A stretch of DNA of 64,000 nucleotides from Streptomyces sp. BA2. Lineage in GTDB: Bacteria; Actinomycetota; Actinomycetes; Streptomycetales; Streptomycetaceae. The stretch is from NCBI RefSeq assembly GCF_009769735.1, contig NZ_WSRO01000002.1, positions 6,026,001 to 6,090,000 of the forward strand, given 5' to 3'. The notes under the pieces are model-generated. The model saw nothing but the letters and a program-made list of their open reading frames with translations. It ran no database searches and was not told the DNA's origin. The translations under genes and the position numbers were made by a program. Numbering within the stretch: the stretch's first letter is position 1; each line of letters begins with the position of its first letter. Shown piece by piece: positions 40,958 to 49,049 of the stretch.

Positions 40958-43135
40958 CTAGGGCAGGCCCAACGAGCGCTTCAGGAAGTCGACTTGGAGC
41001 AACAGCAAGTTCTCCGCCACCTGCTCCTGCGGAGTCATGTGCGTGACCCCGGAGAGCGGAAGGACTTCGTGGGGCCGCCCCGCGGCGAGCAGCGCCGACG
41101 ACAGCCGCAAGGCATGCGCCACCACCACGTTGTCGTCCGCGAGACCGTGCACGATCATCAGCGGCCGCGACGGGTTCTCCGGCGCCACGAGCCCCTCCTC
41201 CGTGACGAGGGAACTCAGGGCGTACGGCGCCGGATCCTCCCCGGGGTTCCCCAGGTACCGCTCCGTGTAGTGCGTGTCGTACAGCTGCCAGTCCGTCACA
41301 GGCGCCCCCGCCACCCCCGCGTGGAACACATCGGGGCGGCGAAGGACCGCGAGCCCCGCGAGGTAACCGCCGTAGGACCAGCCCCGGATGGCGACCCGGT
41401 TCAGGTCGAGGGGGAAGGACGCGGCGAGGCCCTGCAGCGCGTCCACCTGGTCGTCCAGGGTGAGCGTGAAGTCACGGCGGATCGCCTTCTCCCAGGCGGG
41501 GGAGCGGCCCGGAGTACCACGCCCGTCCGCGACGATCACGGCGAAGCCCTGGTCGGCGAACCACTGGGACGTGAGGTACGGGTTGTGGGCGGCGAGGACC
41601 CGCTGGCCGTGCGGACCGCCGTACGGATCGAGGAGGACGGGCAGGGGGCCCGAACCCTCCTCGTAGTCCGTGGGGAGCAGGACGGCGCACGGGATCTTGC
41701 GTGCGCCCCCCTCGGTCAGCGTCACGCGCGGCGTGAGCTCCGGATGCCGCGCGTATGAGGCGACGGTCGCCACCTGCTTACCGTCGCGCAGTACCTGGAC
41801 GCGGGAGCCCGGCTGGTCAAGGGTGGCCGAGACGAGGACCGTGAGGCCGCCGGAGCGCACCGCCGAGTGCACCCCGGGTTCGGTGGACACGCGCTCCACG
41901 CCCAGTTCGTTGACCCGGTAGACGTGCACCTCGCCCGTCTCCGGGGCCGCGGCCGCCGCACCCGCCGACGCCGAGATCAGTACGTCGTCGTCCGCAATGT
42001 CGAGCACCGCGCGGACGTGCAACTGCGGCCCCGTCAGCGGGCGTTCACCCACCGCGAGGACCCGCGCGCCGCCCTCGTCCACGATCCGCACGAGACGCCC
42101 GCTGGGGGACCAGGACGGGGCGCCGGGGAAGAGTTCGAGCCACTGCGGGTCCTCCTCCGCGTGCACCATGCGCGTCGAGCCGTCGTCCGGGTCCACCGCC
42201 AGGTAGAGCTGGCTGAGCTGGTCCCTGGACTGGACGAGGAGCAGCGGCGCCCCGGCCGAGGACCAGTGCACCCGCGCCAGATACGGGTAGCGGGCGCGGT
42301 CCCACATCACCTCGGTGCGCGCGCCGTCCAGGGTCACGACGAAGAGGCGTACGTCCGCGTTGGCCGTGCCCGCCGCCGGGTACGCGACCCGCGCGGGCTC
42401 CGTCTCCGGGTGCGCGGGGTCGGCGATCCACCAGCGCCGCACCGGGGCGTCGTCGGCGCGTGCGACGAGCAACCGGTCCGACGCCGGCGACCACCAGAAG
42501 CCGCGCGAACGCTGCATCTCCTCGGCCGCGATGAACTCCGCGAGGCCGTACGTCACGGTCTCCTTCTCGACGGAGTCCGGCTCCGGCGCCGCAAGGGCAC
42601 GGTCGCCTTCCCCGTCGGCGCCCGTCACCCGCAGGGCGCCCCCGGCGACGTACGCGATGTGGCGGCCGTCGGGCGAGGGGCGCGGGTCGATCACCGGTGC
42701 GGGGGTGGGCAGTTCGCGGGCCGTGCCCACACGGAGCTCCGCGGCGAAGAGCCGTCCGGAGAGCGCGAACGCGGCGAGTTCCACCGCCGCGTCCGTCGCG
42801 TAGCCCACGATGCCGGCGCCGCCCTCGCGGCTGCGCTCGCGGCGGGCTCGCTCCTCGGTGGAGAGCCGCTCGACCGCGCCGTTCAACAGGGCATCGGGGT
42901 CGGCCGCGATCCGCTCTGCAGCGCCGTCCTCCAGGTCGAGGACCCAGAGTTGGTTCGCCCGGTCAGTGCCGGACGACGAGCGCAGGAAGGCGACGCGGGA
43001 CCCGTCCGGCGCCACCGTGAACGCGCGGGGCGCACCGAGAGTGAAGCGTTGCGTGCGGGCGTGCAGGCGGGGGAAGGAGAGCCGCTGCGCGTGACTCTCG
43101 GCGGGCCCGGTGGTTCCGGGCGTCTCGGTGGTCAT
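40958..43135 (-). CDS. S9 family peptidase (dipeptidyl-peptidase IV/acylaminoacyl-peptidase-like)
   Basis: 725 residues with no signal peptide. The first about 460 residues form a beta-propeller (DPPIV_N-like: PDGSRVAFLRSSSG, SPDGRHIAYVAGG, SPSGRLVRIVDEG). The catalytic alpha/beta hydrolase domain has nucleophile GWSYGGYLA, Asp in HGLADDNVV and His in GVTHMTPQ, near the C-terminus. S9 peptidases cleave short peptides after the propeller admits them; here it may degrade peptides brought in by the adjacent importers, which is inference. The ATG at 43135 abuts GGAGG (no spacer), but TAGGCT six bases upstream suggests a leaderless transcript, which resolves the start. Confidence 0.92.
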   Translation of the reverse strand: MTTETPGTTGPAESHAQRLSFPRLHARTQRFTLGAPRAFTVAPDGSRVAFLRSSSGTDRANQLWVLDLEDGAAERIAADPDALLNGAVERLSTEERARRERSREGGAGIVGYATDAAVELAAFALSGRLFAAELRVGTARELPTPAPVIDPRPSPDGRHIAYVAGGALRVTGADGEGDRALAAPEPDSVEKETVTYGLAEFIAAEEMQRSRGFWWSPASDRLLVARADDAPVRRWWIADPAHPETEPARVAYPAAGTANADVRLFVVTLDGARTEVMWDRARYPYLARVHWSSAGAPLLLVQSRDQLSQLYLAVDPDDGSTRMVHAEEDPQWLELFPGAPSWSPSGRLVRIVDEGGARVLAVGERPLTGPQLHVRAVLDIADDDVLISASAGAAAAAPETGEVHVYRVNELGVERVSTEPGVHSAVRSGGLTVLVSATLDQPGSRVQVLRDGKQVATVASYARHPELTPRVTLTEGGARKIPCAVLLPTDYEEGSGPLPVLLDPYGGPHGQRVLAAHNPYLTSQWFADQGFAVIVADGRGTPGRSPAWEKAIRRDFTLTLDDQVDALQGLAASFPLDLNRVAIRGWSYGGYLAGLAVLRRPDVFHAGVAGAPVTDWQLYDTHYTERYLGNPGEDPAPYALSSLVTEEGLVAPENPSRPLMIVHGLADDNVVVAHALRLSSALLAAGRPHEVLPLSGVTHMTPQEQVAENLLLLQVDFLKRSLGLP

Positions 43136-43141
43136 CCTCCG

Positions 43142-43147
43142 AGCCTA
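43142..43147 (-). promoter_or_regulatory. -10 box for leaderless S9 peptidase gene
   Basis: TAGGCT on the minus strand, six bases before the ATG at 43135; the GGAGG in between is too close to the ATG to act as a ribosome site. Confidence 0.45.
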
Positions 43148-43284
43148 TGGGGCATGCGCCCCCTTGTGCTGCCGTGCTCCGAGTCATGCGGACCCACGGA
43201 TAGTTATGATCCGTAGCGCTTAGTGGGTATGAACCTGCTGGCGTCCGCACTGGTGCAGGGTCTGGGACTTGGAGGTGAGCCGCC

Positions 43285-43479
43285 GTGGCACTCTCGATTT
43301 CGGCGGTGGTGCTGCTGGCGATCATTGTCTTCTTGCTGGTCAAGAAGTCAGGATTGAAGACGGGCCACATGATCGTCTGTGTGTTGCTCGGCTTCTATCT
43401 GGCGAGTTCCTCCATCGCCCCGACGATCAACGAGCTGACGACGAACGTGGCGGGGATGATCGGCGACATCAAGTTCTGA
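43285..43479 (+). CDS. 64-residue two-helix membrane protein
   Basis: GTG start with GGAGGTG (43271-43277) seven bases upstream. First helix about 4-20 (SISAVVLLAIIVFLLV), then KKSGLKTGH, second helix about 30-46 (MIVCVLLGFYLASSSIA), and a polar C-terminus PTINELTTNVAGMIGDIKF. The LGFYLASSSIAPTI segment reminds me of small proteins of actinomycete conjugative-element transfer regions, but here it stands alone in core chromosome and the resemblance is from memory. Function unknown. Three 11-base tandem repeats begin just after its stop. Confidence 0.75.
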   Translation: MALSISAVVLLAIIVFLLVKKSGLKTGHMIVCVLLGFYLASSSIAPTINELTTNVAGMIGDIKF

Positions 43480-43480
43480 T

Positions 43481-43513
43481 CCATTTCTGGTCCATTTCTG
43501 GTCCATTTCGGAT
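43481..43513 (+). repeat. Three tandem 11-bp repeats
   Basis: CCATTTCTGGT at 43481-43491 and 43492-43502, and CCATTTCGGAT (nine of eleven matching) at 43503-43513. They lie between the small membrane protein gene and the mshB promoter. Confidence 0.8.
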
Positions 43514-43552
43514 CCAGCCGCATCACGTTCTGATCACTGCGCGGGGTGCTCG

Positions 43553-43558
43553 TAGGGT
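43553..43558 (+). promoter_or_regulatory. -10 box for leaderless mshB
   Basis: TAGGGT, six bases before the ATG at 43565. Leaderless mRNA inferred. Confidence 0.4.
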
Positions 43559-43564
43559 GGTCCC

Positions 43565-44485
43565 ATGACGGAACTGCCCGCCCGGCGTCTGCTGCTCGTG
43601 CACGCGCACCCCGACGACGAGTCGATCAACAACGGCGCGACGATGGCCAAGTACGTGGCCGACGGCGTCCATGTCACGTTGGTGACCTGCACGCTGGGCG
43701 AGGAGGGCGAGGTCATCCCGCCCGGCCTCGCCCATCTCGCGCCCGACCGCGAGGACGCGCTCGGCCCGCAGCGCATCGGCGAGCTGGCCGCCGCGATGAA
43801 GGAGCTGGGCGTCACCGACCACCGGTTCCTCGGCGGCACCGGCCGCTACCGCGACTCCGGGATGATGGGCACCGAGCAGAACCACCGCGCGGGCGCCTTC
43901 TGGTCCGCCGATCTCGACGACGCCGCCGCGCACCTCGTCGAGGTGATCCGCGAGGTGCGGCCCCAGGTGCTCGTGACCTACGACCCGGACGGCGGGTACG
44001 GCCACCCCGACCACATCCAGGCCCACCGGGTCGCGATGCGCGCCGCTGACCTCGCGGCCGAGGGCGCCTTCCGCGCGGATCTCGGCGAACCGCACACCAT
44101 CGGCAAGATCTACTGGAACCGCGCGCCGCGCTCCGTCGTCGAAGAGCGGTTCCGCTGGATGGAGGGCGCTTTGCGGCACTCACCGTTCACGACCCCCGGC
44201 GTGGCCGCGGACGTCCCCGGTGTGACGGACGACGGACGGATCACGGCGGAGATCGACGGGACCGCCTTCGCGCAGGCGAAGGCGGCGGCGATGCGCGCGC
44301 ACGCCACGCAGATCGAGGTGCAGGGTCCGCTCTTCGTCCTGTCGAACGGACTCGCGCAGCCGATCTTTGATGTGGAGTACTACGAGTTGGTGCGAGGAAA
44401 GGCCGGTGCGGTGGAGGGTGAGCGTGAGACGGATCTGTTCGCGGGGCTCGAAGACGCCGGACGCGACGGGGTGACGACGCTGTGA
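43565..44485 (+). CDS. mshB: N-acetyl-1-D-myo-inositol-2-amino-2-deoxy-alpha-D-glucopyranoside deacetylase MshB
   Basis: 306 residues. LmbE/PIG-L zinc hydrolase with HAHPDDE (His15, Asp18 as metal/catalytic residues) and [12 protein letters not shown] (His zinc ligand). The segments [10 protein letters not shown] and [14 protein letters not shown] are MshB-typical. It removes the acetyl group from GlcNAc-Ins to give GlcN-Ins, the second committed step of mycothiol synthesis, in the cytoplasm. The alternative is the related Mca amidase, but length and motifs favour MshB. The next gene overlaps its stop by four bases (GTGA). Confidence 0.93.
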   Translation: MTELPARRLLLVHAHPDDESINNGATMAKYVADGVHVTLVTCTLGEEGEVIPPGLAHLAPDREDALGPQRIGELAAAMKELGVTDHRFLGGTGRYRDSGMMGTEQNHRAGAFWSADLDDAAAHLVEVIREVRPQVLVTYDPDGGYGHPDHIQAHRVAMRAADLAAEGAFRADLGEPHTIGKIYWNRAPRSVVEERFRWMEGALRHSPFTTPGVAADVPGVTDDGRITAEIDGTAFAQAKAAAMRAHATQIEVQGPLFVLSNGLAQPIFDVEYYELVRGKAGAVEGERETDLFAGLEDAGRDGVTTL

Positions 44486-44940
44486 GTACTCGTTCGCGTG
44501 CTACGTCATCGTCGGCTCCTGGCGCGTCGTCCGCTGCCTCCCCACCGGGCGGCAGCGCCCTCGCTCAGCCGCTGAACCTCGGCCGTTTCGCCGCCTACGG
44601 AGGCCTCTTCGTGCTTGGCGCGGTCGTCGGCACGGCCGGCGCGCTCGTCCAAGGGGGCTGGTTCCCGGGCGGGTTGCTGCTCGCGCTCCTCGGGGCCGCC
44701 GGGCTCTTCTACGGAGGGGTGCTCGCCCTTGGCGGCAGAGCGGGGGCGGTGGCGCCCGCGGCGGGCTGGCTCGTCTCCGTCATGCTGCTCACGGCCAGCC
44801 GGCCCGAGGGGGACTTCCTCTTCGGCGCGGGACTCGGCTCGTACGCCTTCCTGCTCGGCGGGATGGCGGTAGCTGTGATGTGTGCCACCCTCGGCCAGCG
44901 GCCGCAACCAGGCGGGCCCGCCGCCCGACTTGGCAAGTGA
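44482..44940 (+). CDS. DUF6113-like integral membrane protein co-translated with mshB
   Basis: 152 residues. Ser/Ala-rich N-terminus of about 30 residues, then four hydrophobic segments (about 33-55, 60-80, 84-100, 115-135) and a short polar tail. The GTG start sits in the mshB stop (GTGA overlap), implying coupled translation. It resembles a family of actinobacterial four-helix membrane proteins found beside mshB, from memory. Function unknown; a link to mycothiol is suggested only by position. Confidence 0.75.
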   Translation: MSTRSRATSSSAPGASSAASPPGGSALAQPLNLGRFAAYGGLFVLGAVVGTAGALVQGGWFPGGLLLALLGAAGLFYGGVLALGGRAGAVAPAAGWLVSVMLLTASRPEGDFLFGAGLGSYAFLLGGMAVAVMCATLGQRPQPGGPAARLGK

Positions 44941-45034
44941 CGTACCGCTTCAGGCCGCGTCCCGCACGGGTTTGACGGCGGTCACAGGATGAGTGCCGAC
45001 GGCGGCCAGTATGGTGGTGCGCGCCGCCGAGCCT

Positions 45035-45055
45035 CCCCCAGCCTCCGGCCGGGGG
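45035..45055 (+). terminator. CCCCC/GGGGG hairpin after the mshB unit
   Basis: CCCCC (45035-45039) with GGGGG (45051-45055) and inner GCC/GGC stem with one mismatch. It resembles the CCCCCAGCC...GGC-type hairpins common between Streptomyces genes. Confidence 0.45.
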
Positions 45056-45110
45056 AAATTCCCCTCCGCGCGGGGAGCACGGGCGGCGGAGCCAACCGGG
45101 AGAACCTGCC

Positions 45111-47264
45111 TTGAGTCGTGAAACTGACAGTTCGTCCTCCGGGCCCCAGGGGCGCGGTGGAGCCGCTTACCCCTCGGGGACGCCGCCGTACGGCTCCCCC
45201 GCGCAGGGTGCCGCGTCGGACGGCGCCGTGGACGGCGCGCAGCGGCAGGCCGCCGATGAGCGGCCCGACGATCCCAAGACCGAGACCACGCTGACGACGC
45301 GTATCCGGATCAACATCCCCGGGTCGCGGCCCATCCCACCGGTCGTCATGCGCACGCCCGTCACGGACAGCGACGCGGGTGCCTCGCGTCCGCTGGACGC
45401 GGGCCCGGGTCGCGGGGCCAACGGCTCCGACGCCGGGGACGGCGCGGGGCGTCCGGGGGCCGCGGGGTCCGCGAACGGCGCGGGCGGTCCCGGTTCCGCC
45501 GGGATGCCCGCTTCGGGCTCCGCGCCCGCCGGATCTTCCTCCGCCGGGTCGTCGTCCGCTTCCGCTCCGGCCGAGGAGAAGACGAGCGACTGGTTCGCGC
45601 CGCGCAAGAGTGCGTCCGGGCCCGCCGGTTCGGGGAGCAACGGCAGCGGCAACGGCTCCGGTACGGGCTCCTTCGACGTGTCCGGCGCCGTGGCGTCGGG
45701 ACCGCTCGGCACGGGTGCGCCGCAGGGCGGCGACCCGCAGCGCGGGGACCTGCCGTACTTCTCCGGAGGCGGCGCGGGTGATGGCGGCCGTGGCCCGTCG
45801 GGGCCCACCAGCGGACCGATGACCGGTGAAGGCCCGCTGGCGCCGAAGCCCGCCGATCCGTCCGACCCGGCGAACCAGGCCAACCCGGCAGGCCGGGCGA
45901 ACCCGTTGGCTCCGCCGAACCAGGGCGGTCCGGGCAACCCCGGCAATCGCCCCAACCCGGGCGCCCGCCCCAACCCGGCCAATCCGGGCCCTCGTTCAGG
46001 CGCAGGCACAGGCGTGCCCGCGATGGGCGACGACACCGCCATCCTCACGCCGCAGAAGGCGGGCCCCGTCCAGGGCCCCAACGGCGGCCCGGTACGCGGC
46101 GGCCCCGGCTCCATCCCCGGCGGCCCGAGCGCGCCCTCTCCCGGAGCCAATGTCTCCGGCGACACCCTGACCAGCGGCATCCCCGTCGTGCCGCCCGCGC
46201 AGAACTCGCCGTTCGCCGCGGGCCCGCAGGGTGACGGACCCGTGCCGCACACCCCGCCCAAGCTGCCCGAGCCGGTGCAGCCGAACGTGCCCGTCGCCGC
46301 GGCCCCGGCCAAGAAGAAGGGGCGCAACAAGCTCGTTCTGGTGGCCGTCGCCGTGGTCGTCGTGGCCTGCGGTGCTTACGGCGCCGGTCTTCTGATGAAC
46401 CACGCCGACGTACCGAAGGGCACCACCGTGCTCGGCGTCGACATCGGCGGCGGCACGCGCGACGAGGCCGTGAAGAAGCTCGACGCGGCGATCGGCGAGG
46501 ACGTCGCCAAGCCCCTGAAGCTGTCGGTCGACGGCGAGACGGTCACGCTCAAGCCTGACCAGGCGGGCCTGACCCTGGACAGCCAGGCGACCGTCCGCGA
46601 GGCCGCCGGCAGCGACTACAACCCCGTATCGGTGATCGGATCGCTCTTCGGCGGCGCGCGCGTCGCCGAGCCGGTCATGCCCGTGGACGAGGAGAAGCTG
46701 GCGGCCGCCCTGGAGCGCGCCGCGGGCGGCTCGGGATCGGCCAAGGAGGGCACGGTCAAGTTCGTGCCCGGCAAGGCCGTCCCCGTGTACGGCAAGGCGG
46801 GCAAGGGCATTGACGTCGCCGCGTCGACGACGGCCGTCTCGGAGGCGTACAAGAAGCAGGTCGAGACCGGCAGCGCCGGCACCGTCGAGGTGCCCGTCAC
46901 GACCCGCAAGCCGACCGTCCCGAACGCCGAGGTCGACAAGTTCATGACGCGCTTCGCGAAGCCCGCCATGTCCGCCAACGTCACGATCAAGGCGGGCAAC
47001 GCCTCGATCCCGTTCGGCCCGGCGAAGTCCCTGCCGAAGGTGCTCGAGACGAAGGTGCTCGACAACGGCACGCTGCAGGTGCACTACAACACCGCCGAGC
47101 TCAAGAAGCTGTACGGCAACGTCTTCGACGGCGTCCTGATCCAGCGCGGCAACGGCGACAAGACGCCGGTCCAGCCGACGGACGTGGCCGCCGCGATGAA
47201 CAAGGCGCTGATCGGCAAGACGCCTGCGGAGCGGATCGGTGTGATCGAGACGAACGCCAGCTGA
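45111..47264 (+). CDS. Membrane protein with long disordered N-terminus and two peptidoglycan-binding domains
   Basis: 717 residues from a TTG start with GGGAGAA (45098-45104) upstream. Residues 1-400 are Pro/Gly/Ala/Ser/Asn-rich and disordered, with NPGNRPNPGARPNP-type repeats. A Lys-rich patch (KKKGRNK) leads into one membrane helix (about 405-428). The outside part (about 430-717) has two copies of a VanW-neighbour/PG_binding_4-type domain (GVDIGGGTRDEAVKKLDAA, KFVPGKAVPVYGKAGKGID, VPVTTRKPTVPNAEVDKFM). L,D-transpeptidase or VanW catalytic domains are absent. Probably envelope-associated; exact role unknown. Confidence 0.85.
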   Translation: MSRETDSSSSGPQGRGGAAYPSGTPPYGSPAQGAASDGAVDGAQRQAADERPDDPKTETTLTTRIRINIPGSRPIPPVVMRTPVTDSDAGASRPLDAGPGRGANGSDAGDGAGRPGAAGSANGAGGPGSAGMPASGSAPAGSSSAGSSSASAPAEEKTSDWFAPRKSASGPAGSGSNGSGNGSGTGSFDVSGAVASGPLGTGAPQGGDPQRGDLPYFSGGGAGDGGRGPSGPTSGPMTGEGPLAPKPADPSDPANQANPAGRANPLAPPNQGGPGNPGNRPNPGARPNPANPGPRSGAGTGVPAMGDDTAILTPQKAGPVQGPNGGPVRGGPGSIPGGPSAPSPGANVSGDTLTSGIPVVPPAQNSPFAAGPQGDGPVPHTPPKLPEPVQPNVPVAAAPAKKKGRNKLVLVAVAVVVVACGAYGAGLLMNHADVPKGTTVLGVDIGGGTRDEAVKKLDAAIGEDVAKPLKLSVDGETVTLKPDQAGLTLDSQATVREAAGSDYNPVSVIGSLFGGARVAEPVMPVDEEKLAAALERAAGGSGSAKEGTVKFVPGKAVPVYGKAGKGIDVAASTTAVSEAYKKQVETGSAGTVEVPVTTRKPTVPNAEVDKFMTRFAKPAMSANVTIKAGNASIPFGPAKSLPKVLETKVLDNGTLQVHYNTAELKKLYGNVFDGVLIQRGNGDKTPVQPTDVAAAMNKALIGKTPAERIGVIETNAS

Positions 47265-47288
47265 TTGTCCGTACGTACAGAACGACGG

Positions 47289-47324
47289 AGGCCGGACGGC
47301 TCACGGAAGTGAATCGTCCGGCCT
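47289..47324 (+). terminator. Terminator after peptidoglycan-binding protein gene
   Basis: AGGCCGGACG (47289-47298) pairs perfectly with CGTCCGGCCT (47315-47324), 16-base loop, 25 bases past the stop. Confidence 0.7.
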
Positions 47325-47394
47325 TCCGCATGACATCTGTCATCCCGGACTCGGCACACACGACACTGCCGCCGCCCGCCGCCCCTTGGCGACG

Positions 47395-48321
47395 ATGGAT
47401 CACATGAAAGCAGTGAGCTTCGACCAGGTGACCAAGAGCTATGGGGACGTACGCGCCGTCGACGACCTCACGCTCGAACTCCACCCCGGCGAGACGGTCG
47501 CCCTCCTCGGACCGAACGGCGCCGGCAAGTCCTCCACGCTCGACCTGCTGCTCGGCCTGCGGCACGCGGACAGCGGCACCGTGCGGGTCTTCGGCACGAG
47601 CCCGCGCGAGGCGATCACCGCGGGCCGTGTCGGCGCGATGCTGCAGAGCGGCGGCCTGATGGCGGAGGTCACCGTCCGCGAGCTGGTGCGGCTCGCCTGC
47701 GATCTGCACCCCAGGCCGTACCGCGCGGACGACGTGCTGGCCGCCGCGGGCCTCACCCAGCTCGCCGACCGGAAGGTCGACAAGCTCTCCGGCGGTCAGG
47801 AACAGCGCGTCCGCTTCGCCCTCGCGACCGCCGGAGCGAACGACCTGATCGTCCTGGACGAGCCGACCACCGGCATGGACGTCACCGTGCGCCAGGCCTT
47901 CTGGGCGACCATGCGCGAGCAGGCCGAACAGGGCCGCACGGTCCTGTTCGCCACGCACTACCTGGAGGAGGCCGACGCGATCGCGGACCGGGTCCTCGTC
48001 CTGCACCGAGGCCGTCTCCTCGCTGACGGCACGGCCGCCGAGATCAAGGCGAAGGCGGGGGCGCGGAGGGTCGCCTTCGACCTCCCCGAGCTGGACGCCG
48101 CGCTCGCGGAGAAGCTGCGCGTCCTGCCGTTCCTCACCGCCGTCGACGTGTCAGGCCACACCGTACGGCTCCAGTCGACGGACGCCGACGCCACCGTGCA
48201 CGCGCTCTACGGGCTCGGTCTTTACCCTCGCAACCTTGAGGTCGCGGGGCTCGGCCTTGAGCAGGCCTTCGTGGCGATCACCGCGGCGGAGGAGGCCAAG
48301 AAGGAGGCCACGACATGCTGA
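47395..48321 (+). CDS. ABC-2 type exporter, ATP-binding protein
   Basis: About 308 residues. Walker A GPNGAGKSS, signature LSGGQEQR, Walker B LIVLDEPTTGMD, H-loop FATHYLEEAD: the DrrA/NatA exporter class. C-terminal about 80 residues form the usual DrrA-type accessory region. Start is uncertain: ATG 47395 and ATG 47404 are both in frame, and none of the options has a good ribosome site. The next gene (permease) overlaps its 3' end by seven bases. Adjacent two-component genes suggest the transporter is signal-controlled. Confidence 0.92.
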   Translation: MDHMKAVSFDQVTKSYGDVRAVDDLTLELHPGETVALLGPNGAGKSSTLDLLLGLRHADSGTVRVFGTSPREAITAGRVGAMLQSGGLMAEVTVRELVRLACDLHPRPYRADDVLAAAGLTQLADRKVDKLSGGQEQRVRFALATAGANDLIVLDEPTTGMDVTVRQAFWATMREQAEQGRTVLFATHYLEEADAIADRVLVLHRGRLLADGTAAEIKAKAGARRVAFDLPELDAALAEKLRVLPFLTAVDVSGHTVRLQSTDADATVHALYGLGLYPRNLEVAGLGLEQAFVAITAAEEAKKEATTC

Positions 48322-49049
48322 TCAAGCTGGAGATCATCCGCGCCCTGCGCAACAAGAAGTTCCTCTTCTTCTCGGTCATCTATCCGTCGATGCTCTTCCT
48401 GATCATCGCGGGCGGCCAGAGCGGCACGGACATGGTCGGCGACACGGGGCTCGCGCTCCCCGCCTTCTTCATGGTGTCGATGGCGTCGTTCGGCGCCCTC
48501 ACCGCCGTCCTCATGGGCAACAGCGAGCGCATCGCCAAGGAGCGCGAGAGCGGCTGGGTACGCCAGCTGCGCCTGACGAGCCTGCCGGGGCGCGGCTACG
48601 TCATCGCGAAGACCGCGAGCGCCGCCGTGGTCAGCCTGCCGTCGATCGTCGTGGTGTTCGTGGTCGCCGCGGTAGTCAAGGACGTACGCCTGGAGGCCTG
48701 GCAGTGGCTGGCCCTGACCGGCGCGATCTGGGCGGGCAGCCTCTGCTTCGCCGCGCTCGGCGTGGCCATCGGCTATCTCGCCACCGGCGACGCGGTCCGC
48801 CCGATCACGATGATCGTGTACTTCGGGCTCTCCGTCCTCGGCGGCCTGTGGATGCCCACGGCGACCTTTTCGCAGTGGCTGAGCGACGTCGCGTCCTGGC
48901 TGCCGACCCATGCGTACGCTGCCCTCGGACAGGCCATCGAACTGGGCGACGCCCCGCACGCGAAGGACATCGTGCTCCTCATCGGGTACTTCGTCCTCTT
49001 CGCGGGCGGCGCGGCATGGCTGTACCGGAAGGACACATCGAAGGCGTGA
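48315..49049 (+). CDS. ABC-2 type exporter, membrane subunit
   Basis: 244 residues with six hydrophobic segments (from about 18 to 238), the ABC2_membrane fold. The segment NSERIAKERESGWVRQLRLT is the conserved cytoplasmic loop, followed by GRGYVIAKTASAAVVSLPS. It exports an unknown lipid, peptide or drug-like substrate together with the ATPase. Start ATG 48315 lies inside the ATPase gene end; its stop overlaps the histidine kinase start by four bases (GTGA). Confidence 0.9.
   Translation: MLIKLEIIRALRNKKFLFFSVIYPSMLFLIIAGGQSGTDMVGDTGLALPAFFMVSMASFGALTAVLMGNSERIAKERESGWVRQLRLTSLPGRGYVIAKTASAAVVSLPSIVVVFVVAAVVKDVRLEAWQWLALTGAIWAGSLCFAALGVAIGYLATGDAVRPITMIVYFGLSVLGGLWMPTATFSQWLSDVASWLPTHAYAALGQAIELGDAPHAKDIVLLIGYFVLFAGGAAWLYRKDTSKA

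Noticed and set aside
45167..46330. A 387-residue Pro/Gly-rich minus-strand frame
   Set aside because: It is the reverse of the low-complexity tail of the PG-binding protein and has no ribosome site.
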